Of a stretch of 64,000 nt of DNA, positions 21,601 to 32,201 are shown piece by piece. The notes under the pieces are model-generated. The model was not told the DNA's origin. It did not search any database and was given only the letters and a program-made list of their open reading frames with translations. The stretch spans positions 310,001 to 374,000 of the forward strand of contig JAWZYV010010279.1 of the NCBI GenBank assembly GCA_038373885.1, written 5' to 3'. Origin of the DNA: Cheiracanthium punctorium. Taxonomy: Eukaryota; Arthropoda; Arachnida; Araneae; Cheiracanthiidae. Made by a program: the position numbers and the translations under genes. Position 1 is the first letter of the stretch. Each line of letters opens with the position of its first letter.

Positions 21601-24600
21601 GACAACCTTAATTTTTTTCATGCATTTAAATTTTGATGAAACATTTAAAGATGTATATTGAAAGTGAAATCTGCAAATTATAGTATGAAGTCTAAACATC
21701 AGGAGAAAAAGCAAGATGTATAATGAAAACATAAAATCATACCGTCTGAGAAATCAGAAACATTGTTTGTTGTAGTATTTGTATAAATATATAGTACTAA
21801 ATGATAAGTCTCATTTATGTGTGTATACTCTAAGCTTTAGCTGATACCTAATTATTTGAAAAAGATATTTAATTACATGATAAGTTCACATGTTCTTGAT
21901 ATATTATAGATTTTTATTATGTTATTCTATTTCTGGGTTTACGAAATCACATTTTCTCTTTTTTATGAACTGTGTCAACATATCGTTAGTGTAAGACAAG
22001 TGATAGCTATCATCATTCAATAATTAGAAACACAGTTTTTAGTAAGAACCACTAGGAAACTCTTCTGAGCAGCTACAAATAAAGGACAATACCTACAACG
22101 TCTAATATTTACTTTGTTTAGATGTAATATGTAGTATTTTTTACTTCTTAGTTTTATATTTAAACATTGGTGCAGTTATCGGTGGTCTGTTAGAACCCTC
22201 TTAAAAAGTCATCCCTTTAGGCAAATACCCCTCATGTAGGTTTGCCTCAATCATGATACACATTTGTATTCATACCCTGCACTATTCATCCTCAGTTGTT
22301 TTCGGGATCAGAGTGTTGGACATTTTCTAACTGAATGCGTACTTTCTTACCTAGGTTTTTCTCAAGTGTTTGCTGCGTCTAATAATAAGGTATAGAACAA
22401 ATGGGTACAGGCTACGACATGTGCAAGACTTCTCTGGGGAGGAAACCACCAGGTATGTGTACAGAGACATTTTGAATCCCTCCAGAAACATTACACGTGT
22501 TTCTTACAGATCCAGGAATATTTTCCACTGTCCCACTTTTGTGAATTTCCCTACCCATTTTTAATAAAAGTCACATTCTTTGTTAAAAAGAAATCGATAA
22601 TACAGATTAGAAGCAGGGTTGAATTTTTGACGTCAAAAACTGGTTTAAACCGTCAAAAACTAATCCATAAAAGGAAGAGAACAATATGTAAACTAATTGT
22701 GCAGTCTATTTTCATTTTGCATTCAACTAAATACATAATTAAAGTTGATTATATTGAAAAATAATTATTATATTAAAAAATGACAGTTATTTCTCAACAA
22801 ATGACAATTATTGGGTTCATAATAATTGTCTGTAGTGTACATTTCTTTGTATAAATAAATAAATACCATTTATAGGATAAAAAGTTTTAAATTTAATTTA
22901 TTCAGTAGTATATGTACATATAATTTGGAGGGAGAGTTAATATATAAATAATGTTCAGCAGTCTTTCAAAATTTTCAAACTGAAGTATGGCTAAACATTT
23001 CTTGTAGAAGCAAATATTAAACTTATTTAATCTAAATACCTCAATTGAAAGGGTTTTAAGCAAAAATAAATAACATAATAATTTCAGTCATTTAAATACA
23101 ATGAAATAAAGATCAGCACCTTTTCAGTATACTAAAGTTTCCCATTCAATATAGATTACCAATTTATTGAATGTAACCAATGTATTCAATGTAATGCAGC
23201 ATTGAAATGGGTCACAAAATGGTATTGGTATATTACATGTGGGAAACTTACAAGCCATGGAAGATTTTAAGGACATTCCTCATTTTTGATGCAGATAGAT
23301 AATTTAGAATTTTAAAGTTATAACAGCAAGAATAATCTTTTGAACCTATTAGATATGTAATAAAATTACTTTTCCACTCTCTTTCCTATTTCTAGACAAC
23401 ATGCTTGATAAAAAAAAATGTATAAATGTTTACAATATTTCTTAAAAGTTAATATTATAATATTTCACAATGTGTGCAATTTTGAAGAAATCGAGTAGTA
23501 TTTTTACTACAGTCAATATTTGTAGTAGATTAATCAATAACAATCAATCAATATTTGTAATTGTATTAAAATAAATTAATATATGTAATTTACATATATT
23601 TTAAAGTGCAATGTTTAAGGTTTTTGACATGACAGTTTAAACCATGGTTAAACATATCATGGTCATACATCAAAAACTTGATTAGAAGGTAGGGTAAAAT
23701 GCCAGTGAAGGGCCATTTTAATCAACTGTAAATGGGTGAAGGAACTGCCAAATGGACCCAATTTTCTTCGTCATCCATCAACCTCTGAGATCCGTTGTCA
23801 GGTTTGCTTTTCATAGCTCAAGCCCGAAGAGTAGTATTCCGAGCCTTACTAATGTATTAGAGCCTACTTAATTATTTTGATAGAATCCTGGTAGCTTTGC
23901 ATAAATTGTGTCGTACCAGAAATTGAAGGAGATTAGAAAGAAAGACAGTTACCCTCTCCCACGAATGGGCGAGACCTTGGATACTTTGAGTGGAAGCCAG
24001 TGATTTTGTATGTTATATTTAAAAAGTGGGTACCGGCAAATCAAGATCCTGCCTGAAGATAGAAGAGAAAAAGATAGTTTTGGGGTCTTTTTAAAACAGT
24101 AACAACAGTGAAAAATTTTGATAGTTGACGTATTATACCATCAACCATTTTTGCCAATATTAATTTTTTATCCAAATAGTATGATTGGACATCAGTAACA
24201 TAACAGTAATAAGCAATGTGTCATTTTTAGTTTTGCTAATCCTATTTCTTTTACTTCTTTCATAAATAACCACTAAGTTCCCTGGCTATAAAGATTGGGT
24301 TGCTAAAAATACGGACACCTATGTGGCACGGTCAGTGGTATATAATACATAAGAACCAAAAATTCCATTGTTTTTTCATCCCCATTCAATTCCAAACTTC
24401 TCTGTACATGAAGGTCATGTTAGTTCTAAACTAGACATTGAGTGCTGCGAGTTGCCCTCTGACGATATCCAACCTTCTGTAAATGTTTTGTTTTCTATTG
24501 TAATCATTTAAACTACGAAAGAGTGTGCAGGTTATATCTGTTGTACATTCTTGAATCACTACTGATTTATGTTTGCTATACAATTGATTATTTTGTTCTA

Positions 24601-27600
24601 TTTTCCACAGTTCAATACAGTCGGTTCCATGTCCACCAAGACCTCGTGTCATCACAGCAAAAGATATGTTTCACTGCTTGAAAGTAAGTGACTCGTGTTT
24701 CTAACTTCTTGAACTTTCATTCCAGTGGTTAGATTTTTTGCAGGGTACCATTCTTGTGGAAACTGTTTAATTTTGTTAATTTTCATACTACTTTTTTTAA
24801 AGTTACTATTTTTTCCTAAACAAATTAAAATATAGGATAAAATGCCAATAAAGAACATTTTAATTGATTGTATTTTTTCCCCCCTAATGGCGGGCACTTG
24901 CTGTATAGGCATTGGTCACTACCAAAACCGGAACGACGGGTCTCTTTATTATGGAGGCATCTAATAGGTGGACTAGCGACGGATGGAATGACACCCAAGC
25001 CTGTGCTGGGAATCGAATCCGGACCCATGGTGTGATAGAATGGCTCTCTAACCACTACACAACCCGCACGGCAATTGTATTTTTGTGAAGGGACCCTTGT
25101 AATTGTTAGTAACTACGTGAAGGGGGCCATAAAACAGACCCAAATTTTGTCTTCACCCATCCCTGATAATGCACCACACAAATATTGATGTGAAAGTTTA
25201 GATGTTAATTTATTAAAATATGTATATATACAGTAGACCCCCTATAACACAAGTTTATACAAGACAGATTTGTACAGCGCGGCATAAAAATTGCGATCAT
25301 TTTCATATAGGCGCATTAAAAGAGACTCGTACAGCACGGTAAAATGAGACAGATGTTTCGGTTTTAGGATGCTTCAGCTCCTGTAATTTAACTTTTGGAT
25401 GGCAACAGTCAACATCATTGCATTTCTAAGGAGTGCAAATAAGTTTTGCAGCGATGATGCTGTGCACTCCAGGTGGAGTATATTTCGGGACCCGTACAAC
25501 ACGGATTCATATAGCTCAGAACATATCTACCGTGTTATTGAGGGGTCTACTGTATATATGTAAGGAATTACCTTATGCCATCCCTTGTTGAAATGATCGA
25601 CACAAATCCATTGGGGTTCTAGGTTGAATAGTTTATTTCAAACTTTGGACAGAGGGCAGGAGTCAGGTCGGCGATCTTTTAGTTCCGAGGATACTTTCTT
25701 ACATCGCAGTCTAAAAGCTAAAGCTGGAAACTAAGCCTAAGCTTCACATTCCAAACTCCTAAAAAGCTCTCGAAATTTCCGCGCTCTCGCTTAAATACTC
25801 CTTAGTTACTACACCTGCTGGCAGGGTGCAGCACGATTGCGAAGGCGTTACCTCAAACGTAATGAGTTAACTAGATTGTCAATCAAGACATGAGAAACAC
25901 CTGCTTACCCAGGAGTTCTAAAAGCGCGTAGCAACGAAACCACAGAAAACTGAAAATACTGCTAAATCAACCATTTTACTCCTTATCTAACTTCAAAAAA
26001 CGTCTCTGAGTATAATATTTGTATGGCTGAGAAACAAACTTTACAGTAAGAGTAACCGAGATTAAAGAAGGCTTTTTCAAATAACATTAAATTAAATTAG
26101 GTTAAATTAGAAATGTTTATTTTATTATTACATATCCCCCCCCCTCCAAGCGGAGGGCAACCGGCTTGCCTGCAAGTCGGTAGCACTCAACCCGAACGGA
26201 GCAAGATTTAAATTTTGAACCGATTTTTTTTTCCTTCTCTGAATATAGAATTGAGATCACCAGCCTTCTCCGCATACACAATTTCTCAAAATACAGTTAT
26301 GACATGAAAAAATATTCAATACAAAATAATATTTATAATAGCACTAGTACCGTAATTTAAGGAAGAAACGCCACGGCGTTTATGAGTTTAAAAGTTAAAA
26401 AATAGTAAGTGCGGCGTTTACAATATTTTTAATTTTTTTTTAGCCGATCTACAACGAAAAATCAAAAATTCATTTAGTGATAATTTTCTCAAAAGATGGC
26501 GCCACCACCGACACGTACTCTTTAGCGTGCACAGATCACAGCGTAGCGAATCAGAATGCGAACCTACCCCCATAGAAAAGAGGTTTGATCTTTGATCCAG
26601 TTTTGGAGAAAGTCAGAGCACCCTGACATGGGTCCATGTCCCGTGCTCTGAAGTGGATGGCTTCATACATCCAACTGATGTCTCCTCAATTAAGTAAAAA
26701 GGAAAAAAAAAATAGAAGTAAATCTTTTACATCTACATTTTAGAACTATAATTAAATTTTAATGAAGTTTTGAATATATATTTTGAAGGGTTAAAGTTCT
26801 GTAAAATACCGCAAAAGTGCACTACCCTCTATTAAATGCACCCGTTTTTCACATGAACCTGTATTGTTCTTAAAATACTGAATTTCAGCCAAAATTAGTC
26901 TATGTTGCGCACGGTGCGAGTTTAACCCTCCAAAAAAAAAATAAATAAATAAAGTTAATCTGAAAGTTATTTTTTTTTTTTTTTGCCATAAGGCTTTGCA
27001 CCCTGTGCACTCTATGGAATAAACACTGCCAACTAATTTGTATGCTCAAGAAATGCTGAGTGCTTTTAAAATAAATCCCAATGTTATAAATATCAAAAAT
27101 AATAAATAAATACCATCAAGAGTTGTTACACAACATTCAGTTTAAAACACAATTTGCTGAAGCAAGCTCATTACGTAATCAACAGCTGGCCATCCACGGG
27201 GGGAAAATGTTTACTTTTAACTGGAGCCTCTTCTCACAGATTGATTGCTGTTTTCATTTTAATGGCGCCTGGTAGTCTGTCGGACCTTTGTGCAGATGCA
27301 AGAAGGTTTTTAGAAGTTATTTTTTTATTTCTATAAATTCGCCATTGTGAATATAAACATTGATATCTGATTATTTGAAAATAGAAATCGCAAGCTTCGT
27401 AAAATAGTGGCAAATACTTTAAAACATTCTATGGGAAGGGGGAGAAAAAAGGAAGTTTTTTTACCGTTTATCCAATTTCTCCGGAAATATATCCGATCAA
27501 CTTAATAGCTTTTTTAATAAATTAGGTGTAATAAGTAATGCAACATATTTTTTATTTATTTATCTTTTGTTAATTAAGAAATTATTTTAGAAAACACTGA

Positions 27601-30600
27601 ATTTTATCTGGCATCGACTTCTTCTGACCATGATCACCCCCCCCCCCCACCACCAATCACGCACGCGATGGATCGCGGCTGCGGCGTTTCTGACGATTTT
27701 TTAGCTAACTAAGCTCATTTTCGTGGGTGCAGCGTTTCTTCCATAAATTACGGTAGTTGTAAATTTTAGTATATTAACGCGCAAGGGATCCCTTATATAA
27801 ACAATCGTTAGTTCAGTTGAGCCTCTACTTGATTGTCCAAATTTTAGTGTCTATATCTGCTATACTGTCCCCAGTCATTGACACAAGAAAAGCGAAAGTA
27901 CTTGAGGCTCTCATGGTAGATTGCCATATTTGCAAGCATTTGTAAACACATTCAAGTAGATGAATCTTCAGATTATTATCTTTCTGAGTTAATTAATAAA
28001 ATATATCAATCAGATAAGTAAACACTATACAAAACACATACTGGATCTTATTCATAAAAATAATACTAATATAATTTCACTAAAGTATAACAAATCAAAA
28101 TATTCCTACATAGTAACGTATATACAACACTATAAAATATCACATAATATCTGGAAATCATATACATTTTTAGAAAGTGAATATATCAACCTTTCAAGTA
28201 TATTAGGCAAGTTGGAGTGTATAGGCTGACTATTTTACCAACTATGCGAAAAATTCCAGAGCTGGGGCTCGAACCCAGGACTACCGCTTAACGTGCGGGT
28301 GCTCTACCACTGAGCTACTCTGGGACGATTCCCAGAGTAGCTCAGTGGTAGAAGTCTTCCATAACTTGCCTAATATACTTGAAAGGTTGATATATTCACT
28401 TTCTAAAAATGTATAAAACTTCCGCGGCGTAATGGAGTTGTCGCGAATTAATTGTTTCATCTGTTCCATCTGTGGTTTGCAGAGGCAGATGATAAATGCC
28501 AACGGTTCAAAAGCGAGAAATTTCATCTGGGAATCGTCCCAGAGTAGCTCAGTGGTAGAGCACCCGCACGTTAAGCGGTAGTCCTGGGTTCGAGCCCCAG
28601 CTCTGGAATTTTTCGCATAGTTGGTAAAATAGTCAGCCTATACACTCCAACTTGCCTAATATATCTGGAAATCATTTTGGGATTAATTTTCCATATAAAG
28701 TGACCAATATATTATAACAATTAAAATGCAACAAAATAGTATAAGGACATGACAATAAGATATAAATGGGAATGACCTTATGCCATCCCTTGTTGAAATG
28801 ATCGACACAAATCCATTGGGGTTCTAGGTTGAATAGTTTATTTCAAAGTTCGGACAGAGGGCAGGAGTCGGGCCGGCGATCTTTTAGTTCCGAGGCTGAC
28901 TTCGCAGTCTAAAAGCTAAAGATTGAAGCTAAAGCTAAGCTCCTAAAAAAGCTTCCAAACTCCTAAAAAGCTCCCGAAATTTCCGTGCTATTGCTTAAAT
29001 ACCCCTTAGTCACTACACCTGCTGGCAGGGTGCAGCACGATCGCGAAGGCGTTACTCTCAAACGTAATGAGTTAACTAGATTGTCAATCAAGACATGAGA
29101 AACACCTGCTTACCCAGGAGTTCTCAAAGCGCGTAGTAACGAAACCACAGAAAACTGAAAATACTGCTAAATCAACAATTTTACTCCTTATCGAACTTCA
29201 AAAAACGTCTCTGAGCGTAATATTTGTATGGCCGAGAAACAAGCTTTACAGTAAGAGTAACAGAGATTAAAGAAGGCTTTTTCAAATAACATTAAATTAA
29301 ATTAGAAAAGTTTATTTTATTATTACATATATATTAATAAGTTAACACCTAAACTTTATATAAATATTATTTTGAGAGGATTTTTAAATATGATTTACAA
29401 CTACCATTCCAGTACAGATCATCGTAAGCCCTTTGTACACCTATGCTAAATCCTGTTTGGAGTATACAAAGCTTGTAGATAAGGATGCACCGAATATTCG
29501 GTTGGTATTCGACAGACAAACTGAATATTCGGTTCGGCCGAATAATTAAATATTCAGCAGCCAAATAGTAAACAAATTAAAGTATTCACCAATTAATAAA
29601 CTAATACATATTTTTTATATCATGAATGAAAGATATAGTGTAGTACCATAGTACTAAAGTAATTGCAGTTGTTACTTACTAATATCACATGTGAATGCGC
29701 GTTAGAAACCCTCAGAAAGTCCTCCTACCAAGGACCCCCCCCCCATCCTTGGCCGATCGCCTTAGCGTAGTGTTGCCACAATCACACAAAAAACTAATAT
29801 CACAATGAAATTAGTTTTAATGTAAGAGAAAACACTCATGTTAAATTTAAATTTTGTTGCTTTTCAATTTTTCTCTAATCTTATGACACATTACATTAAC
29901 CTTCCTATGACTATCTCATTTAAATTTGAAACAGTAATCAGGGAAAAAAAAAAAAAAACTCATATGATTAAATTTTCATAAATATGTAAAGTCAATTAAC
30001 TGCTAATTTTTTTAATAAAATATGCAGGTAAAAAAAAATAACCAGCATTTCACTAATATTTAGAAAAGTTACTAATAATATGTAAAGGAAACACTTGGAT
30101 ATTAAATTTTGCAGGATTTTAATTTTTGAAGTTTTATACCATATGAAATATTGTTTACGAATAAACTAATTAAATTAATCATTGCCAAAGTTTAATAAAT
30201 TTTAACCATGTATTCGGTAGGAATTTCAACCGAATATTCAGTATTCAGCAAAATATGGTATTCGGTGCATCCCTACTTGTAGACAAATAGAGAATGCAGA
30301 CTTCTGATAATTTATAGGCTTTCAGGCACAATTTGCAATATTCCTGAACTTTCCCAGTCTAAATAAAATTTCCTGACTATACCAAGTTTTCTCTGCTATT
30401 CCTGACGGGTGTCAACATTGTGATCACTGGTATGTTTTTAGCCACATATTATATGTGTTAACTCTATATGTGGCTATCTATGACTTTATAAAAGTCATTA
30501 TTAATACGACTCACCTTCAGTTCCTGCACAATTATTACTTTCCTGAATATAACAAACATTATGATTTATTTTTCAAAAGTTTTGCTACTATATCGATATA

Positions 30601-31813
30601 TGTATGCAGGCAATGCAATAAGTGCAAGCTAACACCCTAAATTGTACGTTTTAAGTTATAACCAATTTGAGTACCTATATGTGTCATCCAACCAGTGAAT
30701 AATAAGCAGGCATAAAATTAGTCTCTGGAGCATCCTTCTCTAAACTGCCCAATAAATGTCTTTTACTATCCTGTAACATTATGTGAGAAGTTACAAGTGC
30801 TCTTACATGGAAATATTCTGTTTTTTCCTTGCAAAAAAAAGTAGCCAATACTCTATAAATCTATTATCCACAATTTGAGGAAGACGTAAACAGGGAAATT
30901 TATACCTGACGGTTGTTGCATAGTGTAATTCATAGCATTAGCAGGGTTCGAAAAAACCCGGGTGCCAGGTCGCACACATGACCAAAAAATATCCCTTAGC
31001 GACTAGCTTTTTTTAAATCAATATTATTCAACATATATGAGGTTCCTAAAAATCTTTCGCTGGCACCTAATATTTTACAAATTTTTTCGACCCCTGAGCA
31101 TTAGTAGGGTGCAAACCTCCCACAACAGTAGACAGACCAACATTTTCTGTTGGGGGCAGGCACGTATCCAGAAAAACATTTTCGACGATGTCCAAATGGT
31201 AAAAAAGGCAGAATTTTTCATAAAAAGACTATATCATTACCATTTTAGTAACAAAATTCAAAATTTTCAGGATGGCTCTTCATCAGCTGTACTATATCTG
31301 TGATGAAGGATAAAAATGTGTGCATTGTGAAATGTCTGGAAAATATTCTTGGAAAATTGAAATATTTTCAATGTCATTTTTTGAAAACTTATGTTTAATT
31401 TTTTTTTTTTTTTAAGAATTTCATTAGAGGCATCATTTTTTCATTTATTTCAGTGTGTAGTGCAGCTTGTAAAGAATCATCTGGATTTTTTTAGTCTAAA
31501 GAAATTATTTTAATTTTTGCCCCAAGATTATGAGGCAGATTTTCTTCCTTCGAACTACAGCTTTAAAAAAATCTGTCAATTTGATAAATATTCAGTAATT
31601 TATTACATTTACCATAATATACTTATTGTCTATCAGCCTATATATATTATACATATGTTTGTACATTTGTAGGAAAATCCTCATCTCATTCCGAACAGAT
31701 GGACTTACACAAAATTCATGGAACGCGTACAGCAGAAGGTCTTGAAGAAGGATAAAGAAGACTGTAGTAATCTCTCTTCCAGGCACAAAAAATCCATGAA
31801 TCAACCTTCGTGA
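15564..31813 (+). CDS. Unrecognised small protein gene, four tentative exons
   Basis: Exons 15564-15680, 22355-22389, 24611-24683 and 31673-31813 join in frame to 121 codons plus TGA. Supporting points are the pyrimidine-rich acceptors before exons 2 and 3, the GTAAGT donor after exon 3, and lengths that keep frame only when all four are used. The protein has an acidic helical start (MSDVDFRDSPECHIYRRLLF), then a hydrophobic helix, then CPPRPRVITAKDMFHCLK, then ENPHLIPNRWTYTKFMERV and a Lys-rich tail. I do not recognise the family. The helix-loop-helix with VITAKDM recalls a histone-fold end, but this is speculation. An AATAAA at 32196 could end the transcript. Exon 2 is the least certain. 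Confidence 0.45.
15960..16700. repeat. Diverged copy of the interior of the 47996-49201 element
   Basis: The stretch from TTTTAACACATTAAAATT through CAGCAAATTCAGTAACAGGC and repeated CAACCTAGTTGTACA-like segments matches the interior of the TIR element at 47996-49201 in the same orientation. The ACCGGGTGTC termini are not recognisable here, so this is a truncated or decayed copy. A hairpin (GCAACAGTCGC...GACTGTTG, 15898-15945) precedes it. Confidence 0.6.
16813..16846. repeat. Perfect 34-bp palindrome
   Basis: TACCTTGTGACAATAT is followed by AC and its exact reverse complement. It can extrude as a hairpin with a 2-nt loop. Nothing on either side ties it to a gene. Confidence 0.8.
17121..17267. 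repeat. Foldback with about 48-bp arms
   Basis: The left arm 17121-17168 (CACATTAAAATCCGACGGGT at its outer end) pairs with 17220-17267 with about one mismatch (GGCCACC against GGCCGCC). The 51-bp spacer contains a smaller CTTCAG...CTGAAG hairpin. It looks like a tiny foldback MITE; no coding sequence. Confidence 0.75.
18126..21273 (-). mobile_element. 3.1-kb DNA transposon with ATAT target duplication (Sola-like?)
   Basis: The termini GGGTCATTCTCTGGAAAA and the complement of GGGTGATTCTCTGGAAAA are flanked by ATAT on both sides (18122-18125 and 21274-21277). CAGGGGAATGAT or close variants recur at 18305, 18326 and 18347 and, in both orientations, at 20486, 20506, 20531, 20877 and 21081. These are candidate transposase-binding subterminal repeats. 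The interior encodes a broken DDE-type transposase on the minus strand. Four-base duplications fit Sola elements, but the superfamily call is from memory. Confidence 0.7.
18774..20424 (-). pseudogene. Frameshifted DDE-type transposase
   Basis: Three consecutive minus-strand reading blocks (20424-19843, 19834-19136, 19130-18774) look like one protein broken by two frameshifts, near 19840 and 19135. The first block has cysteine-rich segments (TCLCIKH; ACMYRQCSRCKHK) that may bind zinc. The second has an RNase H-like core with candidate acidic residues in VVDFSENDLC and HFQSDGPTTQYRN, followed by TESGHGKGPADGIGGTVKR, a block I have seen in uncharacterised invertebrate transposase proteins. The third ends in GTWVTVVYDENWFPGEL, a small C-terminal domain typical of that group. 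No intact start-to-stop frame remains unless the breaks are introns or assembly errors. Confidence 0.65.
22189..22259. repeat. Short dispersed repeat, copy 1
   Basis: GTTAGAACCC...AAAGTC...CATCCCT...AGGCA(A/G)ATACCCCTC...GTTTGCCT...AATCA is shared with 44195-44277 and, more loosely, with 29701-29786. Function and family unknown. Confidence 0.55.
22355..22389 (+). CDS. Small plus-strand gene, candidate exon 2
   Basis: A 35-base candidate bounded by CTTTCTTACCTAG and GTATAG. It encodes VFLKCLLRLII plus two bases of the next codon. It is proposed mainly because it restores the frame between exons 1 and 3. A different micro-exon could do the same. Confidence 0.3.
24611..24683 (+). CDS. Small plus-strand gene, exon 3
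   Basis: A strong acceptor (TTGTTCTATTTTCCACAG) and a consensus GTAAGT donor bound 73 bases. The favoured frame reads SIQSVPCPPRPRVITAKDMF and ends HCLK, joining exon 4 at phase 0. The sequence is clearly GC-richer than the flanking intron. Confidence 0.5.
24878..25073 (-). mobile_element. tRNA-derived SINE with 11-bp target duplication
   Basis: Read on the minus strand, it starts GCCGTGCGGGTTGTGTAGTG, with an A-box-like TGTAGTGGTTAG and a B box GGATTCGATTCCC. About 120 bp of unrelated body and a G/A-rich tail follow. ATTGTATTTTT flanks both ends (24867-24877 and 25074-25084). Without the insert, the flanks match a repeat also seen near 23700 and 49800. Confidence 0.75.
25231..25552. mobile_element. 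pogo/Tigger-type MITE
   Basis: The termini CAGTAGACCCCCTATAAC and the complement of CAGTAGACCCCTCAATAAC are flanked by TA. It is 322 bp with no coding sequence. TA duplication and CAGTNGACC termini fit pogo-like elements. Confidence 0.75.
25559..26132 (-). mobile_element. Solo LTR, copy 1
   Basis: A 574-bp unit bounded by TGTAA and TTACA, about 90% similar by eye to 28767-29327. In minus orientation it has a TATTTAAG promoter-like box and, further on, an AATAAA, in the order expected of an LTR. No primer-binding site, gag or pol is adjacent, so it is a solo LTR of unknown family. It abuts the pogo-type MITE. Confidence 0.55.
26350..27753. mobile_element. 1.4-kb TIR element with CCGTAATTTA(A/T)GGAAG ends
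   Basis: The termini CCGTAATTTAAGGAAGAAAC and the complement of CCGTAATTTATGGAAGAAAC are flanked by TA. No transposase is visible; an ORF at 27154-27336 has no recognisable domain. Segments recur at 34913-35160, 38640-38760 and 43056-44801, so it is a multi-copy family. Superfamily unknown; TA flanks suggest Tc1/mariner/pogo-type. Confidence 0.6.
28255..28324 (-). tRNA. tRNA-like sequence, left palindrome arm (probable pseudogene)
   Basis: It folds with a CCAGAG/CTCTGG acceptor, a GCTC/GAGC D stem, a CCGC/GCGG anticodon stem and a CTGGG/CCCAG T stem with TTCGAGC loop. The anticodon loop is ACGTTAA. A standard reading gives anticodon GTT (Asn), but position 33 is C instead of the near-universal U and the first acceptor pair is mismatched. 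Its body does not look like a normal animal tRNA-Asn. Probably a non-functional or mobile tRNA relic. Confidence 0.55.
28538..28607 (+). tRNA. tRNA-like sequence, right palindrome arm (probable pseudogene)
   Basis: Exact inverted copy of the 28255-28324 sequence with the same ACGTTAA loop. Internal A and B boxes (TAGCTCAGTGGTAGAGC; GGGTTCGAGCCCC) are intact, so RNA polymerase III could still read it. A terminator-like TTTTT starts a few bases after the 3' end (28609-28613). Confidence 0.55.
28767..29327 (-). mobile_element. Solo LTR, copy 2
   Basis: Second copy of the 25559-26132 unit in the same orientation, with diverged ends (TGGGAATGACC instead of TGTAAGGAATTACC) and a 3' TTACA. It begins 92 bp right of the tRNA palindrome. 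The 2.6 kb between the two LTR copies holds no gag or pol, so they are not the two ends of one provirus-like element. Confidence 0.55.
29480..30275. mobile_element. hAT-type MITE with 8-bp target duplication
   Basis: CTTGTAGA flanks both ends exactly (29472-29479 and 30276-30283). The termini read TAAGGATGCACCGAATA and the complement of TAGGGATGCACCGAATA, with repeated GAATATTCGG-like subterminal motifs. It is 796 bp with no transposase. A copy of the 22189 repeat lies inside (29701-29786). Confidence 0.8.
29701..29786. repeat. Short dispersed repeat, copy 2
   Basis: GTTAGAAACCCTCAGAAAGTC and the following CCTACCAAGG segment match the repeat at 44195-44277, but the middle has diverged around a C10 run. 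It sits inside a hAT MITE. Confidence 0.4.
30942..31096. mobile_element. 155-bp hAT-type MITE
   Basis: AGCATTAG is duplicated exactly (30934-30941 and 31097-31104). The termini are CAGGGTTCGAAAAAA and the complement of CAGGGGTCGAAAAAA, and the subterminal GGTGCCA/TGGCACC is also inverted. No coding capacity. Confidence 0.85.
31673..31813 (+). CDS. Small plus-strand gene, terminal exon 4
   Basis: It follows TTTGTAG and reads ENPHLIPNRWTYTKFMERV, then a Lys-rich helix and SSRHKKSMNQPS before TGA at 31811-31813. With no ATG near its start, it is easily missed by start-to-stop scanning. It is GC-richer than its surroundings. Confidence 0.5.
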   Translation, partial: ENPHLIPNRWTYTKFMERVQQKVLKKDKEDCSNLSSRHKKSMNQPS

Positions 31814-32195
31814 AGGTCAAAAGACTGAATCAGCATGGATTAGGACAGTGTTCACGGAGAGCGTTTGTGGACCGATGTTTAAAGCCAAATTTTCACAGCT
31901 TGCATTTCTTTTATAATTGTATTATATTTTTATTTTCTTTCAGTGATAGTAAAAAATTAAAGCATAATTCTTCCAGCAGTTTTCATAATCTTCTAGTCCT
32001 ACTTCAAATCCTTCATTATAAGCCAAACCAAATTTTTTTATTAATTCACTTAAGTACAGTCAAATCTTGTCAAGGCAGAATTAAAGGGGCCACAGACGTT
32101 GTTTTGCTTTTAAACAAATTTGTGCAATTGGATGATATAAACCTGTAAAAAAGGAAAACAAAGAATTGTTTTTCATGATACAAAGCAAAGCTCAT

Positions 32196-32201
32196 AATAA
32201 A
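32196..32201 (+). terminator. Possible polyadenylation signal of the small plus-strand gene
   Basis: AATAAA on the plus strand, 383 bases past the stop of the tentative exon 4. Its use is inferred from position only. Confidence 0.25.

Larger units (their letters stand above)
28147..28675. mobile_element. tRNA-bearing palindromic insertion flanked by a 15-bp direct repeat
   Basis: ATATCTGGAAATCAT occurs at 28147-28161 and 28661-28675. Between the copies, 28199-28334 and 28527-28662 are identical 136-bp inverted arms, each carrying one tRNA-like sequence. A second, overlapping pair of perfect 53-bp arms joins 28161-28213 to 28363-28415. A third, truncated tRNA 5' half lies at 28331-28353. The unique centre (28416-28526) has no gene. 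The arms are identical, so it is recent or homogenised, or an assembly artefact. Confidence 0.75.

Noticed and set aside
28281..28526. 81-codon minus-strand frame
   Set aside because: It runs through a tRNA-like copy and the centre of the palindrome; not a plausible protein gene.
25559..29327. A single LTR retrotransposon bounded by the two LTR-like repeats
   Set aside because: The 2.6 kb between them holds a TIR element, a tRNA palindrome and no gag, pol or primer-binding site; the LTR copies differ by about 10% and are better read as independent solo LTRs.
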